Below, one piece after another: positions 44,706 to 54,233 of a stretch of 64,000 nt of DNA (positions are counted from its first letter, which is position 1; each line of letters starts with the position of its first letter). Under the pieces are notes generated by a model. That model made no database searches and was not told where the DNA came from. It saw only the letters and a program-made list of their open reading frames with translations. The stretch lies in assembly GCA_026126305.1 (NCBI GenBank), contig JAHCJI010000006.1:124001-188000 (forward strand), in the 5' to 3' direction. This DNA is from Phycisphaeraceae bacterium (GTDB lineage: Bacteria > Planctomycetota > Phycisphaerae > Phycisphaerales > UBA1924). The position numbers and the translations under genes were made by a program.

Positions 44706-45686
44706 ATGGCAGGATCGCCAGCGCCGCGACGCCGCGGCCCACGCCGCGCTTTCACGCTCATCGAACTGCTGGTGGTCATCGCCATCATCGCGCTGCTCAT
44801 CGGCATCCTGCTGCCCGCGCTGGGCGCCGCCCGCGACACCGCCCGCATGTCGCAGGACGCCTCCAACCTCCGACAGCTGGGCACCATGTTCCTCACCCAC
44901 TCGGTCGACCACAAGGGCCTCTTCAGCACGGGCACGTGGGACAACCGGCGCAGCCACAGCCAGGGCGCCCTGGACGAGAAGGGCTGGGTGGCCGACTTTG
45001 TGCTGGGCGGGTATGGCAAGCCCGGGGACCTGCTCAACCCCGGCAGCCCCGCGAAGTCCAGCCAGAATCTCGCGCCGGCGCGCTTCCGCAGCGGAGACGC
45101 GTACAAGTCCTTCACCGCCGAGGACATCGACCTGCTGATCGATCGCGGCTTCAACACGAATTACTGCCTGGCCTGGTACACGGCCCACACCGACATGCTC
45201 GACATGCGCACGGGCCGCACCAAGGAGCGCGCCTTTACCAAGGGCCCGCTGCGTGAGCAGTGGATCACCGCCAACACCACCACCAGCCGCCTGCCGCTGC
45301 TGGGCTCGGGCACCGTTCGAGACCTGGAGCCCGACGACCGCGTGCTCTACAAGGGCGAGGTGCTCTTCGGCGCCAAGGAACTGACCGACGGGCCCAAGCG
45401 CGCCATCGGTCCCATGGGCGCTGTCTGGGGCAGGCAGGACTACACCGACTGGGGACCCACCCACGGCCGCTCGAGCAAGATCCAGGGCGCCCTGTTCAAC
45501 CACAACAGCCTCTACGGGCAGATCCTCTTTGCCGATGGGCACGTCGAGGTCTTTGCCGACACCACCCGCACGGGCGAGTTCGAGGCCGTCGCCGCCGAGG
45601 TAGGAGAATGGCGCACCCACACCTACCCGGAACTGGAAGACAAGGTCTACGGCGGGTGGCTCACCAGGCCCGGGCTGAACTTCTGA
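44706..45686 (+). CDS. Prepilin-like (type II pseudopilin) protein
   Basis: The protein has 326 residues. A basic leader (about 1-17) is followed by the prepilin motif [19 protein letters not shown], with Ala in place of the usual Gly before Phe, and a long N-terminal helix; it continues with the [17 protein letters not shown] segment seen in planctomycete pseudopilins. Near the C-terminus [15 protein letters not shown] gives the DG motif of that family. Such proteins should be cut and methylated by prepilin peptidase and placed in the envelope; large numbers per genome are usual. AGGGGAA precedes the ATG at 44706. A hairpin follows. Confidence 0.87.
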   Translation: MAGSPAPRRRGPRRAFTLIELLVVIAIIALLIGILLPALGAARDTARMSQDASNLRQLGTMFLTHSVDHKGLFSTGTWDNRRSHSQGALDEKGWVADFVLGGYGKPGDLLNPGSPAKSSQNLAPARFRSGDAYKSFTAEDIDLLIDRGFNTNYCLAWYTAHTDMLDMRTGRTKERAFTKGPLREQWITANTTTSRLPLLGSGTVRDLEPDDRVLYKGEVLFGAKELTDGPKRAIGPMGAVWGRQDYTDWGPTHGRSSKIQGALFNHNSLYGQILFADGHVEVFADTTRTGEFEAVAAEVGEWRTHTYPELEDKVYGGWLTRPGLNF

Positions 45687-45710
45687 CACGATCGGTCCGC
45701 TTCCCAAGCA

Positions 45711-45739
45711 AGCACACCCCGCGCTGGCGGGGCGTGCTG
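45711..45739. terminator. Bidirectional hairpin between convergent genes
   Basis: AGCACACCCCGC, loop GCTG, GCGGGGCGTGCT: an 11-pair stem with one mismatch. No T-run follows on either side. It lies between the convergent stops at 45686 and 45763. Confidence 0.65.
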
Positions 45740-45762
45740 TTGCATGGTTGGACCGCAGCGTT

Positions 45763-46689
45763 TCAGTACACGCGGCTGGGCGTGGTTGCCGACGCGGGTT
45801 CCTCAGCGGGGATCTCGATGATCCGGGGTGCGACTTCGATCACGCGGTCGACGCGGCCCTGGAACTGCTGCCCGGTGATGCTCAGCTTGGCGCGCTCCTC
45901 GTAGGTGAGCTCCTTCTGCCCGCTGCCCAGGCTTTCGAGGCGTTGCTCCTGCTGGGCCCGGACCTGAGCAAGTCGGTCGCGCACCTGGTCGATGCTGTGG
46001 GCCTTGTAGGGGCCAAGCTCGTCCAGGGTCTTCTGGCGGGCTTCCATCATCTCGATCATCCGGTCGTTGCGGGCGATGGCGTCGATCTGCTGGTTGAGCC
46101 TCCACAACTCGGACTGGAACTGGGAGCGTTCGCTCTCGAGCTTGGCCAGCAGGTCCGTCAGGCGGTCGCGCTGCTTGTCGAGTAGGTCCAGGTCGCGGGC
46201 GATGGTCTGGACCTCGGCGGCGTACGCGTCGCGTGTCCGCACGATCTGGGCGGCCCGCGCCTGTGCGTCGGCCAGGTCCAGACTCGAACCGTTGAAACTC
46301 ACCCGGATGATCGCCCCCGAACCAGCCTGTGCCCTGGCGTCCTGGGCACGGGCGAACAGTCCCTGCATCTGGTCGAGATCGGCCTGGGCCAATTCCACCA
46401 CGCGCTGGGCCACGGCCAACTCGCGCTCATACTCGCCGCTCTGCGTGTCCAGCGAGGCAAGATCTTGACGCACGCGGGCGATCCGCTCGGGATACTGGGC
46501 CTCGAGCTGACGCAGCTGCGTCCGCATCTTCACCGGATCATCGATGTTGCGATCGATCGCGTCGTTGACCGTGTTGCGGGCCTGGCTCAGAGCCGCGCCC
46601 ACCCGCTCGGGGCCGGCGACGGCGATCAGCCCGCCGCCCACGAGGGCTCCAATGACGCCAACGCGAATGATGGTCTTGACCAAGGGCAT
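45763..46689 (-). CDS. Membrane-anchored coiled-coil protein
   Basis: The protein has 308 residues. One hydrophobic segment near the N-terminus (about residues 6-25) anchors it, and nearly all the rest is charged helix with heptad character: two long coiled-coil stretches (about 50-120 and 145-260). A short Ser/Gly/Val-containing break (GAIIRVSFNGSSLDL, about 128-142) separates them. It resembles planctomycete proteins of unknown function with periplasmic coiled coils. AAGGAGGT lies just before the ATG at 46689. It is divergent from the ECF sigma gene. Confidence 0.72.
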   Translation of the reverse strand: MPLVKTIIRVGVIGALVGGGLIAVAGPERVGAALSQARNTVNDAIDRNIDDPVKMRTQLRQLEAQYPERIARVRQDLASLDTQSGEYERELAVAQRVVELAQADLDQMQGLFARAQDARAQAGSGAIIRVSFNGSSLDLADAQARAAQIVRTRDAYAAEVQTIARDLDLLDKQRDRLTDLLAKLESERSQFQSELWRLNQQIDAIARNDRMIEMMEARQKTLDELGPYKAHSIDQVRDRLAQVRAQQEQRLESLGSGQKELTYEERAKLSITGQQFQGRVDRVIEVAPRIIEIPAEEPASATTPSRVY

Positions 46690-46912
46690 TGCCGACCTCC
46701 TTAAGCAGTTCGTCTCACGGACCGCCGCGGGGCCCATGCCCCTGTCCGAGCCGTCCGGCGGGCGAGGGCCGGTTGTGCGTCCGGCCGCCTCGCCCCGTCA
46801 ACCAGTCATTGGGAAGCGGCTGGTGACAATTTCACGTCTTCCAGCAACCCGGGCGGGCGTTCTCCGAACAAGGCATGGGCGGCGGGCACGCCAAAGGCCA
46901 GCGCGATCCTTG

Positions 46913-46941
46913 TCGACAGAGGCCTTTCGGCGCGTCATACT
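46913..46941 (+). promoter_or_regulatory. Possible promoter of the ECF sigma/kinase operon
   Basis: TCGACA (46913-46918) and CATACT (46936-46941) are 17 bases apart, five and four of six matches to the -35 and -10 consensus. Transcription would begin near 46948, which leaves too little leader for the ATG at 46957 and favours the ATG at 46999. Confidence 0.4.
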
Positions 46942-46998
46942 GTTGGGGAAAGGCCCATGCCGATCCCAGAACGCCCGGGACCAGGGGGATGCACGCGG

Positions 46999-47754
46999 AT
47001 GCTCAACGCCGTTACGACCGACTTTATCGGGCGCTTGCGAAGCAACGACCAGGCCGCCTGGTTCGAGCTCTGGGAAACCTTCGGGCCCGTCGTGCGCACC
47101 CAACTCATGCGCTGGGGCAAGGGCCGCATCGGCGTCGAGACCGTGCGTGACCTCTCCCAGGAGACCCTGGCCGCCCTGAGCGATTCCATCGACCGCTACG
47201 ACCCAAGCCGCGGTGCCCGATTCAGCACGTGGTTATTGGCCATCGCCAAGCACGTGCTGGGCGACGAGATCGACCGGCGGATGGCCCAGAAACGCGGCTC
47301 GGGCAAAAAGGCCGTGGCCCTGGACGAACGCTGGGCCACGGTGCCCACGAGCATCGGAGCCGACGCCGAGTACGAGGCTGCCGTCTTCCGGGCCAAGATC
47401 GAGGCCGCCCTGCGTGCCGTGGAGCATGAGGCCGAGTTCGTGGACTTTTCCATCTACCGCATGCGCGTGCTCGACGGCATGAGCGGGCGTGACGTGGCCG
47501 CCCAGTTGGGCGTCAGCGAGCCGACCGTCAGCCGGCGGCTGGCCAAGATTCGGGACATGGTCCGCCTGCGGGCTCGGGGCATGATCCAGCAGTTCAGTTT
47601 CACCGACGACGAATTGGGCGAGGCCGCGCGAAACGGGATCGACCTCAATCCGACCAAGGCCGACGACGACCTGTTCGACGAGGCCATCGCCGAGATCTAC
47701 CACCGGCAGGCAGAATTGCGACGCAAGGACGAACAGGCCGCGTTGGACGGCTGA
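46999..47754 (+). CDS. ECF-type sigma factor paired with a membrane kinase
   Basis: A sigma-70 family protein of about 251 residues. Region 2 (about 5-85) reads DFIGRLRSNDQAAWFELWETFGP ... RDLSQETLAAL ... FSTWLLAIAKHVLGDEIDR; region 4 (about 150-195) has SGRDVAAQLGVSEPTVSRRLAKIRDMV. The last 50 residues are an acidic extension. I took the ATG at 46999, where homology begins; an ATG at 46957 in frame would add 14 Pro/Gly-rich residues and is the alternative. The gene is followed after 36 bases by a membrane Ser/Thr kinase, a typical planctomycete pairing in which the kinase may control the sigma factor. Confidence 0.88.
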   Translation: MLNAVTTDFIGRLRSNDQAAWFELWETFGPVVRTQLMRWGKGRIGVETVRDLSQETLAALSDSIDRYDPSRGARFSTWLLAIAKHVLGDEIDRRMAQKRGSGKKAVALDERWATVPTSIGADAEYEAAVFRAKIEAALRAVEHEAEFVDFSIYRMRVLDGMSGRDVAAQLGVSEPTVSRRLAKIRDMVRLRARGMIQQFSFTDDELGEAARNGIDLNPTKADDDLFDEAIAEIYHRQAELRRKDEQAALDG

Positions 47755-47790
47755 CCGGAACACCTCCCCCCGGTCCGTCTGGAGGCGACC

Positions 47791-50049
47791 ATGACCACCT
47801 TGACCACACCGCTGCTCGTGATCCTGGCCATCCTGCTGCTGATCCCCGCCGCCGTGGTCATCACCATCTACGCCTTCAAGGGCATGGCCTTCCTCGTCAA
47901 GCAGGTGGGCGCGTTCGTCTTTGGCATGATCGGCGATACGCTCCGCCTCATCGGCGTCCTGGTCACCGTGCCCATCCTCAGCCTCCTGGTCGTGGCCAAT
48001 ATCGTGATCGGTAGGTGGTCGGCGGCCGGGCATTTCGGCAGGGGCGTGGCCGACGAGGTCCGCACCTTTGGCACGGCGTTGTATCGCCTGGTCATCGGGC
48101 ACCCGGCCCGGCTCTTATGCCTCACGCCGCTGACCGAGGGGCTCGAGCGTCGCCTGCCCGAGATCATGGCCGCCGCCCCGGGTCCCGATAAGCCCAGCCG
48201 CCGCATGGGCACCTTCGAGGGCTACACCATCACCGGCTCGCTGCCCGGGGGCGGCTCGGGGGGCAAGCTCTATATCGCCACTCCCGACGAGCGCAAACGC
48301 GGCGCCTTCCTGAGGCAAGGCCTGGGCGAGGTCCAGCAGGTGGTCATCAAGGCCTTCCACCTGCACGAGGGATCGAGCCTGCCGCAGATCGTCCGCGAAA
48401 GCCGGAGCTTGGACTCGGCCCGCAAGATGGGCCTGGTGCTCGAACACGAGCTGAGCGAGGAGCGGTTCTACTACGTGATGCGATACGCCCCGGGCGAGTC
48501 GCTCACGCGCGTCACCCAGCAGATGCACGCCATGACCGGCGGGCAGGGCCTGAGCAAGCGCGACCTGCGCAAGGCCCTGGGCTATGCGCGAGACCTGCTG
48601 GACACCCTGGCCGCCTACCACGCCGGCGGGCTCTGGCACAAGGACGTCAAGCCCGACAACATCATCGTCGGGCACGACGACGACGGCGAACGCGCCCGAC
48701 TGGTAGACTTCGGGCTCATCACCCACTTGCGGTCGGCCATGACGCTGACCACCCACGGCACCGAGTACTTCCGCGACCCCGAGATGGTGCGCATGGCCCT
48801 TCGCGGCGTAAAGGTCAACGAGGTTGACGGGCAGCGATTCGACGTCTACGCCGCCGGCGCGGTGCTCTACTCCATGATCGAAAACGGCTTCCCCGCGCAC
48901 GGCGGGCTCAGCCGCATCAGCCAGCCGTGCCCCGAGGCGATCCGTTGGATCATCCGCCGAGCCATGGCCGACTACGAGAAGCGGTACGGGTCGGCGTTGG
49001 AGATGCTGGCTGATCTCGACTTCGTGCTGCGGGCGCCGGACATGTTCGCCGTCACCACGGCCCAACTGCCCAGCATGGGCGCGGGCGCTTCGGTGGCTTC
49101 GGCGCTTGAGGCCGACACGATCGACGGGCACCGCGAGCACGCCTTTGCAGGCACTCCGTTGCCCAAGACCCACCCACCGTTACCGGCAACCCCACAGGCC
49201 CCACGTCTGCGCCTGCTGAACTGGTGGACGGGCGCGTTCCAGGTGGGCGGCCACGACGAAGCGCCGTTGCCCGGCGTCGCCGTCCGTGTCGGGACGCCAT
49301 CACCGGCCGCGATGCGGGCTTCGGACGTGGCGATCTCCGGCGGCAAGGGCGCGCCAAGGACCGCTCGCGAGCAGGTGTCTTCGGCCCGGAGACGCGCCCG
49401 CGAGCGCCAGCGCCGTGCCCATGAGCGCCGCCGATCGCTTACGGGCAATCGCTCGAGCGGGGCGCGGCTAGGCATCGGCCTGGCCATCGTGCTGGTTGTG
49501 CTGCCGGCCATCGCCGCAGGCCTTTTGACGGTGCGGTACGCCTCTTTCAAGCACGGGCCCAGGATTGGTGGTACTTATCTCACGCCATCTGTTCCCATCG
49601 CCCCCGTTGCACCCGCACCCCCATCGGTCCATGACTTAGCCGAGCACGAGGCCACCACGCTCGCGCGGCTGAAGGATGTCGACGGCAAGTTGCTGGTGGT
49701 CCGCGACGCCACCGGTCTCTCGCCCGAGCAGCGCACGCTGCTCGAAAGCCGTCTTGCCGCCCTTCGAGACGCCGGCGTCGAGGTGCTCGACGCGCACAAC
49801 TCCGCGACGGAAGATCTCCCCAAGATCACCGAGCTGCTCGCCCAGGTCCGCCGTTCGATCGGCGTTGCCGAAGCCCGCTCGCCGGCCAGCGGCGAGCGGA
49901 TCAGCCATTGGCTGGAGCAGAACGGTGAGATCGACGTGGTGTATTGGATCGCGCCCGATGAGCGCGACGCCACGCGGGCCAACCCGGTGATCGTCGCCTC
50001 GGGAGACCGGGGCCAGACCATCCTCAACGCGCTGCGGCAGATGCGTTAG
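47791..50049 (+). CDS. Membrane Ser/Thr protein kinase with three membrane segments
   Basis: The protein has 752 residues. Two N-terminal membrane helices (about 7-29 and 48-74) precede a kinase domain (about 145-410). Key residues are present: a Gly-rich loop GSLPGGGSGGKLY, ATP-binding K187, catalytic D285 in HKDVKPDN, and D306 of the DFG motif. After a basic Arg-rich linker a third helix (about 558-581) leads to an outer domain of about 170 residues, which is not recognised. It may sense an envelope signal and act on the sigma factor encoded just upstream. GGAGG precedes the ATG. The stop interlocks with that of the convergent gene (TTAG at 50046-50049). Confidence 0.88.
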   Translation: MTTLTTPLLVILAILLLIPAAVVITIYAFKGMAFLVKQVGAFVFGMIGDTLRLIGVLVTVPILSLLVVANIVIGRWSAAGHFGRGVADEVRTFGTALYRLVIGHPARLLCLTPLTEGLERRLPEIMAAAPGPDKPSRRMGTFEGYTITGSLPGGGSGGKLYIATPDERKRGAFLRQGLGEVQQVVIKAFHLHEGSSLPQIVRESRSLDSARKMGLVLEHELSEERFYYVMRYAPGESLTRVTQQMHAMTGGQGLSKRDLRKALGYARDLLDTLAAYHAGGLWHKDVKPDNIIVGHDDDGERARLVDFGLITHLRSAMTLTTHGTEYFRDPEMVRMALRGVKVNEVDGQRFDVYAAGAVLYSMIENGFPAHGGLSRISQPCPEAIRWIIRRAMADYEKRYGSALEMLADLDFVLRAPDMFAVTTAQLPSMGAGASVASALEADTIDGHREHAFAGTPLPKTHPPLPATPQAPRLRLLNWWTGAFQVGGHDEAPLPGVAVRVGTPSPAAMRASDVAISGGKGAPRTAREQVSSARRRARERQRRAHERRRSLTGNRSSGARLGIGLAIVLVVLPAIAAGLLTVRYASFKHGPRIGGTYLTPSVPIAPVAPAPPSVHDLAEHEATTLARLKDVDGKLLVVRDATGLSPEQRTLLESRLAALRDAGVEVLDAHNSATEDLPKITELLAQVRRSIGVAEARSPASGERISHWLEQNGEIDVVYWIAPDERDATRANPVIVASGDRGQTILNALRQMR

Positions 50050-50849
50050 TCGCTTGCGTTCTCCACGGCCTTGGGCCGAGAGACCCGAGCCACGGCCTTC
50101 TTGGCGATGGTGCCGACGATGCCGAGCACGAGGAACATCAACACCAATGCGATGATAACCTCGACCCTGCTGCGGCTGAACAGGTCCACCAGGTCATCGC
50201 CACGTTTGGCCCCTTCGGAGGCCAGCCACACGGCGGCCAGTGTCCGCGGCGCCATGCCGATGGCCGTCCCGATGACAAAGGGCAGCAACCGAACGCCCGA
50301 GGCGGCCATGGCCAGGTTGGTCAAGGCAAATGGCGAGTTGGGAGGCACGCGCAGCAGCGCCACGATGGCCGTTGTCCGCACCATGCCGTGGCCGATCAGG
50401 GCGTCGCGGACGGCCTTGGCCTTGATGTTCTCTTCGATCAGCCGCTCGACGCGCCGGCGTGACACGGTGCGGGCGACGACGTAGCCCACCATCGACGCGC
50501 CGATGAACCCAGTCCACGCCGCCAGGAAGCCGTTGACCGTGCCAAAGGCCCACCCGCCCAGCAGCGATTGGGAGTACGTGGGCAGCGCACCGAAGCCCGC
50601 GCTGAAGATGAAGATCAGGACATAGATCCCGATGCCCAAGACCTTGTGGTCTTGCAGCCAGGCCGAGATCTCCCCGATGAAGGCAAGCAAGAGGATCCCA
50701 CCCAGAATGGGCATGGCCGTCCAGGCCAGTGCCAGCAACCCGGCGGGCCCCAACCGCCTGAAGAAGGAGACAAGTCCATCCTTCTTTGGGATCTCGCCCG
50801 GCTCGGTCGGCGGCGTGCTCTGGTTTTCGGATGATGCGGGAATTGTCAT
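50046..50849 (-). CDS. TVP38/TMEM64 (DedA-superfamily) membrane protein
   Basis: The protein has 267 residues with about five or six membrane helices. The VTT-type core is clear: FSAGFGALPTYSQSLLGGWAFG with the re-entrant-like segment, GFIGASMVGYVVAR, and LLRVPPNSPFALTNLAMAASGV, followed by the last helix and a basic tail. Family members include undecaprenyl-phosphate and lipid flippases or scramblases; a role in lipid transport is inferred only. It starts about 130 bases from the divergent MBL-fold gene. Confidence 0.85.
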   Translation of the reverse strand: MTIPASSENQSTPPTEPGEIPKKDGLVSFFRRLGPAGLLALAWTAMPILGGILLLAFIGEISAWLQDHKVLGIGIYVLIFIFSAGFGALPTYSQSLLGGWAFGTVNGFLAAWTGFIGASMVGYVVARTVSRRRVERLIEENIKAKAVRDALIGHGMVRTTAIVALLRVPPNSPFALTNLAMAASGVRLLPFVIGTAIGMAPRTLAAVWLASEGAKRGDDLVDLFSRSRVEVIIALVLMFLVLGIVGTIAKKAVARVSRPKAVENASD

Positions 50850-50981
50850 GGCCCCAGCGTACGCCCCGGCCCCTTGGGTGTCGGCCTAAACTCCCCGCTT
50901 GCACAGAAACCCGCGCCCGACGGCCCACCGGCCGCCCGGGTGCCTTTCCCGCCCGCCAGGCCGGGCCGAGGTTGCCGATTC

Positions 50982-51926
50982 ATGCTCCCCAAGCCGCCGC
51001 CGCGTGAGCCCTCGCTGGGCTTTATCTATTCGCCGCCTTACCGCATCCAGGGCATCTCCATCGCGGGCGAGGCCACGAGCATCCAGGTGCCCGAGTTGGA
51101 CGTGGTGTTCGACATGGGCGCGTGCCCAAGGCCCATGCTGGCAAGCCCCTTGTGCGCCCTGAGCCACGGGCACATGGACCACGTGGGCGGGCTCGCGTAC
51201 TGGCTCAGCCAAAGGCAATTCCAGGGCATGGGCACGGGTACGATCGCCTGCGATGCCCGCATCGCCGACGACCTGCGTCGGATGATCGAGGGCTACGCCG
51301 GCCTCGAACGCCAGCGCACGCCCTACGAGTTGGTCATTCTTGAAGACGGGCAGAGCCACCCCATCAAGCCCAACCACTTCATCCGCGCCTTCCACACCGA
51401 GCACACGGCACCTTCCATGGGCTTTGTCGCCTACGAGAAGCGCACGAAACTGCGCGACGAATACGTCGGCCTGCCCCAGGAAAAACTCGTTGAACTCAAG
51501 AAACGCGGGCAGGAGATCACCCGAGCCTTCGAGGTGCCGCTGGTGGCCTATACCGGCGACACCCTGCCCGGGGCCCACCTGCTGCGAGAAGACGTGCGCA
51601 CCGCCCGCGTGGTCATCACCGAGTGTACCTTCTTCGAGAAGGGGCACCACAAGCGTTCGCGCATCGGCATGCACATGCACGTGGACGACATCGCCCAGTG
51701 GATGCCGCTGCTCGAATGCGAGACCCTTGTGCTGGGGCACATCTCTCGCCGAACGAATCTGGGTGATGTCCGCCAGGCCCTCGAGGCGAGGCTGTCCCCC
51801 GAACAACTTGCCAAGGTCCGGGTGCTCATGGACCACCGGACCAACCGGATGATCTACGATCGGCAGGTCGAGCAATCGGGCGAGCAAGCCCCCAGTGGCG
51901 AAGATGACGAAGCATCCCAAACCTGA
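50982..51926 (+). CDS. Metallo-beta-lactamase-fold hydrolase, RNase Z-like
   Basis: The protein has about 314 residues. The zinc-binding motif is SHGHMDHVGG; further ligands are seen in FHTEHTAPS, AYTGDT (the Asp bridging the metals) and VLGHISRR near the end. This order fits the RNase Z/ElaC branch, and the SHGHMDH form with a short exosite is also seen in related hydrolases. tRNA 3' processing is possible but unproven. The ATG at 50982 was preferred, since the longer frame to 50874 is Pro/Arg-rich; a GAGG lies about 10 bases upstream. A GC hairpin follows before the dnaA promoter. Confidence 0.8.
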   Translation: MLPKPPPREPSLGFIYSPPYRIQGISIAGEATSIQVPELDVVFDMGACPRPMLASPLCALSHGHMDHVGGLAYWLSQRQFQGMGTGTIACDARIADDLRRMIEGYAGLERQRTPYELVILEDGQSHPIKPNHFIRAFHTEHTAPSMGFVAYEKRTKLRDEYVGLPQEKLVELKKRGQEITRAFEVPLVAYTGDTLPGAHLLREDVRTARVVITECTFFEKGHHKRSRIGMHMHVDDIAQWMPLLECETLVLGHISRRTNLGDVRQALEARLSPEQLAKVRVLMDHRTNRMIYDRQVEQSGEQAPSGEDDEASQT

Positions 51927-51928
51927 AA

Positions 51929-51955
51929 CCCCGCGCCAGGCCCACCGGCGCGGGG
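51929..51955. terminator. GC-rich hairpin between the MBL-fold gene and dnaA
   Basis: CCCCGCGCC and GGCGCGGGG form a perfect 9-bp stem around a nine-base loop, right after the stop at 51926. There is no T-run, so it may be a weak terminator or an mRNA-stabilising end. Confidence 0.55.
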
Positions 51956-51971
51956 TGCCATTGCCTCGCGG

Positions 51972-52000
51972 TTGACACGGCGCGACGGTTGTGGTATCTT
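51972..52000 (+). promoter_or_regulatory. dnaA promoter, consensus sigma-70 type
   Basis: TTGACA at 51972-51977 and TATCTT at 51995-52000 with exactly 17 bases between. The -35 is a perfect match and the -10 matches four of six bases. The leader to the dnaA ATG would be about 120 bases. Confidence 0.8.
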
Positions 52001-52130
52001 GACACCCGCGTCCGTTCGAGTGGGGAATTGCAGGCAGACCAACACCAAGCCAGCCGATCGCGGCCTGTCCGTGCTGGTTGCTTCATGACATGGCTTCGGC
52101 ACACGAGTCGGCAAGAAGGGAGTTCGTGCG

Positions 52131-53489
52131 ATGGGGATCATCCCCACAAGCCAGGAGAACAGTCGAACGCCTTCGGCTGAGGCCCAGCAACTCTGGGCCA
52201 AGATCCTGGATACCGTGCGCGCCGACCACCCCACGATCGTGCGGCTGTGGTTCGAGGACTTGTGGCCCCAAGACCTCGACTCGGGCAGCCTTCGCGTGCG
52301 CTGCAACGACGAATTCCAACGCGACCATATGGAGCGCCAGTGCGGCAAGGCCTTCAACGAGGCCGCCCGACTGGCCAGCGGCCGGCTCGTCCACGTCCAG
52401 TTCCTGGGCCCCAACGGACGGGCCGGGCCTTCGACGCCGCCTCGTTCGGCCCGGCAACTGGCTATCAACCCCGACAATACTTTCGAGAATTTCGTCATGG
52501 GCCCGGGTAACCGCCTGGCCCACGCCGCCGCCCAGGCCGTCGCCGAAGAGCCCGGCAAGAGGTACAACCCGCTGTTCATCCACGGCGACGTTGGGCTGGG
52601 CAAGACCCACCTGTTGCAGGCCATCTGCATCCGCATCATGTCGCAGCACCCCGATTGGGTGATCGAATACGTCTCGTGCGACGAGTTCACCAGCCAGTTC
52701 ATGGAGGCCGTTCAGGCCGGTCGGATGAGCGACTTCCGGCACGAGTTCCGCCAGGTCGACATGCTGGTGATCGATGACGTGCACTTTCTGGCCAAGCGTG
52801 ACCGCACGCAGGAAGAATTCTTCCACACCTTCAACGCGCTCTACCAGACCAATCGGCAGATCGTGCTCAGTTCCGACGCGCCACCCGAGGACATTCCCGA
52901 CCTGGAAGACCGCCTGGTCAGCCGATTCAAGTGGGGCCTGGTCACCGCCGTCGAAGCGCCCGATTACGAGACACGGATCGCCATCGTGCAGACCAAGGCC
53001 CGACTGCGCGGTATCGTGCTGGGTGAGGGCGTGGCCGAGCACGTGGCCGCGTGCATCGACAGCAACATCCGCGAACTGGAGGGCGCCATCACCAATCTCC
53101 AGATCCGCGCCGCCGTCGACGGACGGCCCGTTGACCTCGCCCTGGCCCGAGAGACCATCGCCGCGCCACAACGCGAGGACGCCCAGGCCAGCGCCACTAT
53201 GCAGGCCGTTCTCGACGCGGCCATCGCGTTCTACGGCGTGAAACTCAGCGACCTTCAAGCCAAGAAGAAGACGCGGTCCATCGCCCGCCCACGGCAGGTG
53301 GTCATGTACCTGGCTCGCAAGCACACGCGCCACTCGCTCGAGGAGATTGGCGGATACCTGGGCGGTCGCGACCACACGACCGTCATGCACGGCGCGGGCA
53401 AGGTTGCCGAGTTGATCACGTCCGACCCCAGCTTCGCCGCCGAGATCGAGCGGCTCGAAGCCCGGATCGCGGGTGATGCCCGGGGCTGA
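52131..53489 (+). CDS. dnaA: Chromosomal replication initiator DnaA
   Basis: The initiator ATPase has 452 residues. Domain I (about 15-85) is followed by a short Pro-rich linker (about 98-112), the AAA+ domain with Walker A GDVGLGKT (152-159), Walker B MLVIDDVHFLAK and sensor residues, and the C-terminal DNA-binding domain with VVMYLARKHTRHSLEEIGGYLGGRDHTTVMH. The ATG has GGGAG eight bases upstream and a strong promoter at 51972. dnaN, recF and gyrB do not follow; clpP genes do, on the other strand. I saw no cluster of DnaA boxes around it. Confidence 0.97.
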   Translation: MGIIPTSQENSRTPSAEAQQLWAKILDTVRADHPTIVRLWFEDLWPQDLDSGSLRVRCNDEFQRDHMERQCGKAFNEAARLASGRLVHVQFLGPNGRAGPSTPPRSARQLAINPDNTFENFVMGPGNRLAHAAAQAVAEEPGKRYNPLFIHGDVGLGKTHLLQAICIRIMSQHPDWVIEYVSCDEFTSQFMEAVQAGRMSDFRHEFRQVDMLVIDDVHFLAKRDRTQEEFFHTFNALYQTNRQIVLSSDAPPEDIPDLEDRLVSRFKWGLVTAVEAPDYETRIAIVQTKARLRGIVLGEGVAEHVAACIDSNIRELEGAITNLQIRAAVDGRPVDLALARETIAAPQREDAQASATMQAVLDAAIAFYGVKLSDLQAKKKTRSIARPRQVVMYLARKHTRHSLEEIGGYLGGRDHTTVMHGAGKVAELITSDPSFAAEIERLEARIAGDARG

Positions 53490-53539
53490 TGGGCCACGGG
53501 CCGCCGCACTCCCGCATCATCGCAATGGGTCGGGCCGCC

Positions 53540-54175
53540 TTATTCGTCGTCGCTCTGCCTTGCGGAGGTCTTGGGCATGCTCTCGAGTACGGCGTCGATC
53601 AGCCCGTACTTGAGCATCTCCTGGTCGTCCAGCCACAGGTTTCGATCGCAATCGCGTTCGATCTTGTCCTTGTTCTGGCCGGTGGCATCGGCGTAGATCT
53701 GGTACAGCCGCTCGCGCAGGCGAATGATCTCGCGGGCCTCGATCTCCAGGTCTGTCGCCTGGCCTTCCATGATGCCACCGATGAGCGGCTGGTGCATCAG
53801 GTTCCGGCTGTTGCGCAGGCAGTAGCGTTTGCCCTTTGCCCCGCAGGCCGCGATCACCGAGCCCATGCTCGAAGCCTGCCCGATGATGTACGTACACACC
53901 TCGGGACGGATGAAGTTCATCGTGTCGATGATGCCAAGCCCGCTGGTCACGCTGCCGCCGGGCGAGTTGACATACAGATGGACGTCGGCTTCGGGGTCCT
54001 CATTGGCCAGGAACAGCAACTGTGCCACGATCAGGTTGGCCATCTCGTCCATCACCGGACCGCCCAGGAAGATGATGCGGTCCTTCAGCAGACGCGAGTA
54101 GATGTCGTACGACCGCTCCCCGCGGCCGGTCTTCTCGATGACGATGGGCACCAGGTAGTTCGATTCGACGCTCAT
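53540..54175 (-). CDS. clpP: ATP-dependent Clp protease proteolytic subunit ClpP (second of pair)
   Basis: A serine peptidase subunit of 211 residues. The catalytic Ser is S103 in GQASSMGS and the His is H128 in NLMHQP; the Asp near YGLIDAVL is in place. VNSPGGSV is the substrate-binding segment. The N-terminal [23 protein letters not shown] matches the axial-loop region of standard ClpP. The start at 54175 has GGAG ten bases upstream. It lies 58 bases downstream of the other clpP on the same strand, so the two probably share a transcript and may form mixed rings. Confidence 0.95.
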   Translation of the reverse strand: MSVESNYLVPIVIEKTGRGERSYDIYSRLLKDRIIFLGGPVMDEMANLIVAQLLFLANEDPEADVHLYVNSPGGSVTSGLGIIDTMNFIRPEVCTYIIGQASSMGSVIAACGAKGKRYCLRNSRNLMHQPLIGGIMEGQATDLEIEAREIIRLRERLYQIYADATGQNKDKIERDCDRNLWLDDQEMLKYGLIDAVLESMPKTSARQSDDE

Positions 54176-54233
54176 GGGCGATATTCTCCGGCTTGGGTTC
54201 GGCTTGGCGAGGGCGATTCGGGGTTGCGGGGGC

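Noticed and set aside
39738..45707. A minus-strand frame of nearly 2000 codons running through ribF, array 2 and antisense to putA
   Set aside because: Only the segment up to 40772 encodes RibF; the rest is antisense shadow of the GC-rich putA and array 2.
51927..52130. Replication origin next to dnaA
   Set aside because: A clear promoter is present, but no repeated TTATCCACA-like boxes were seen here or after the gene.
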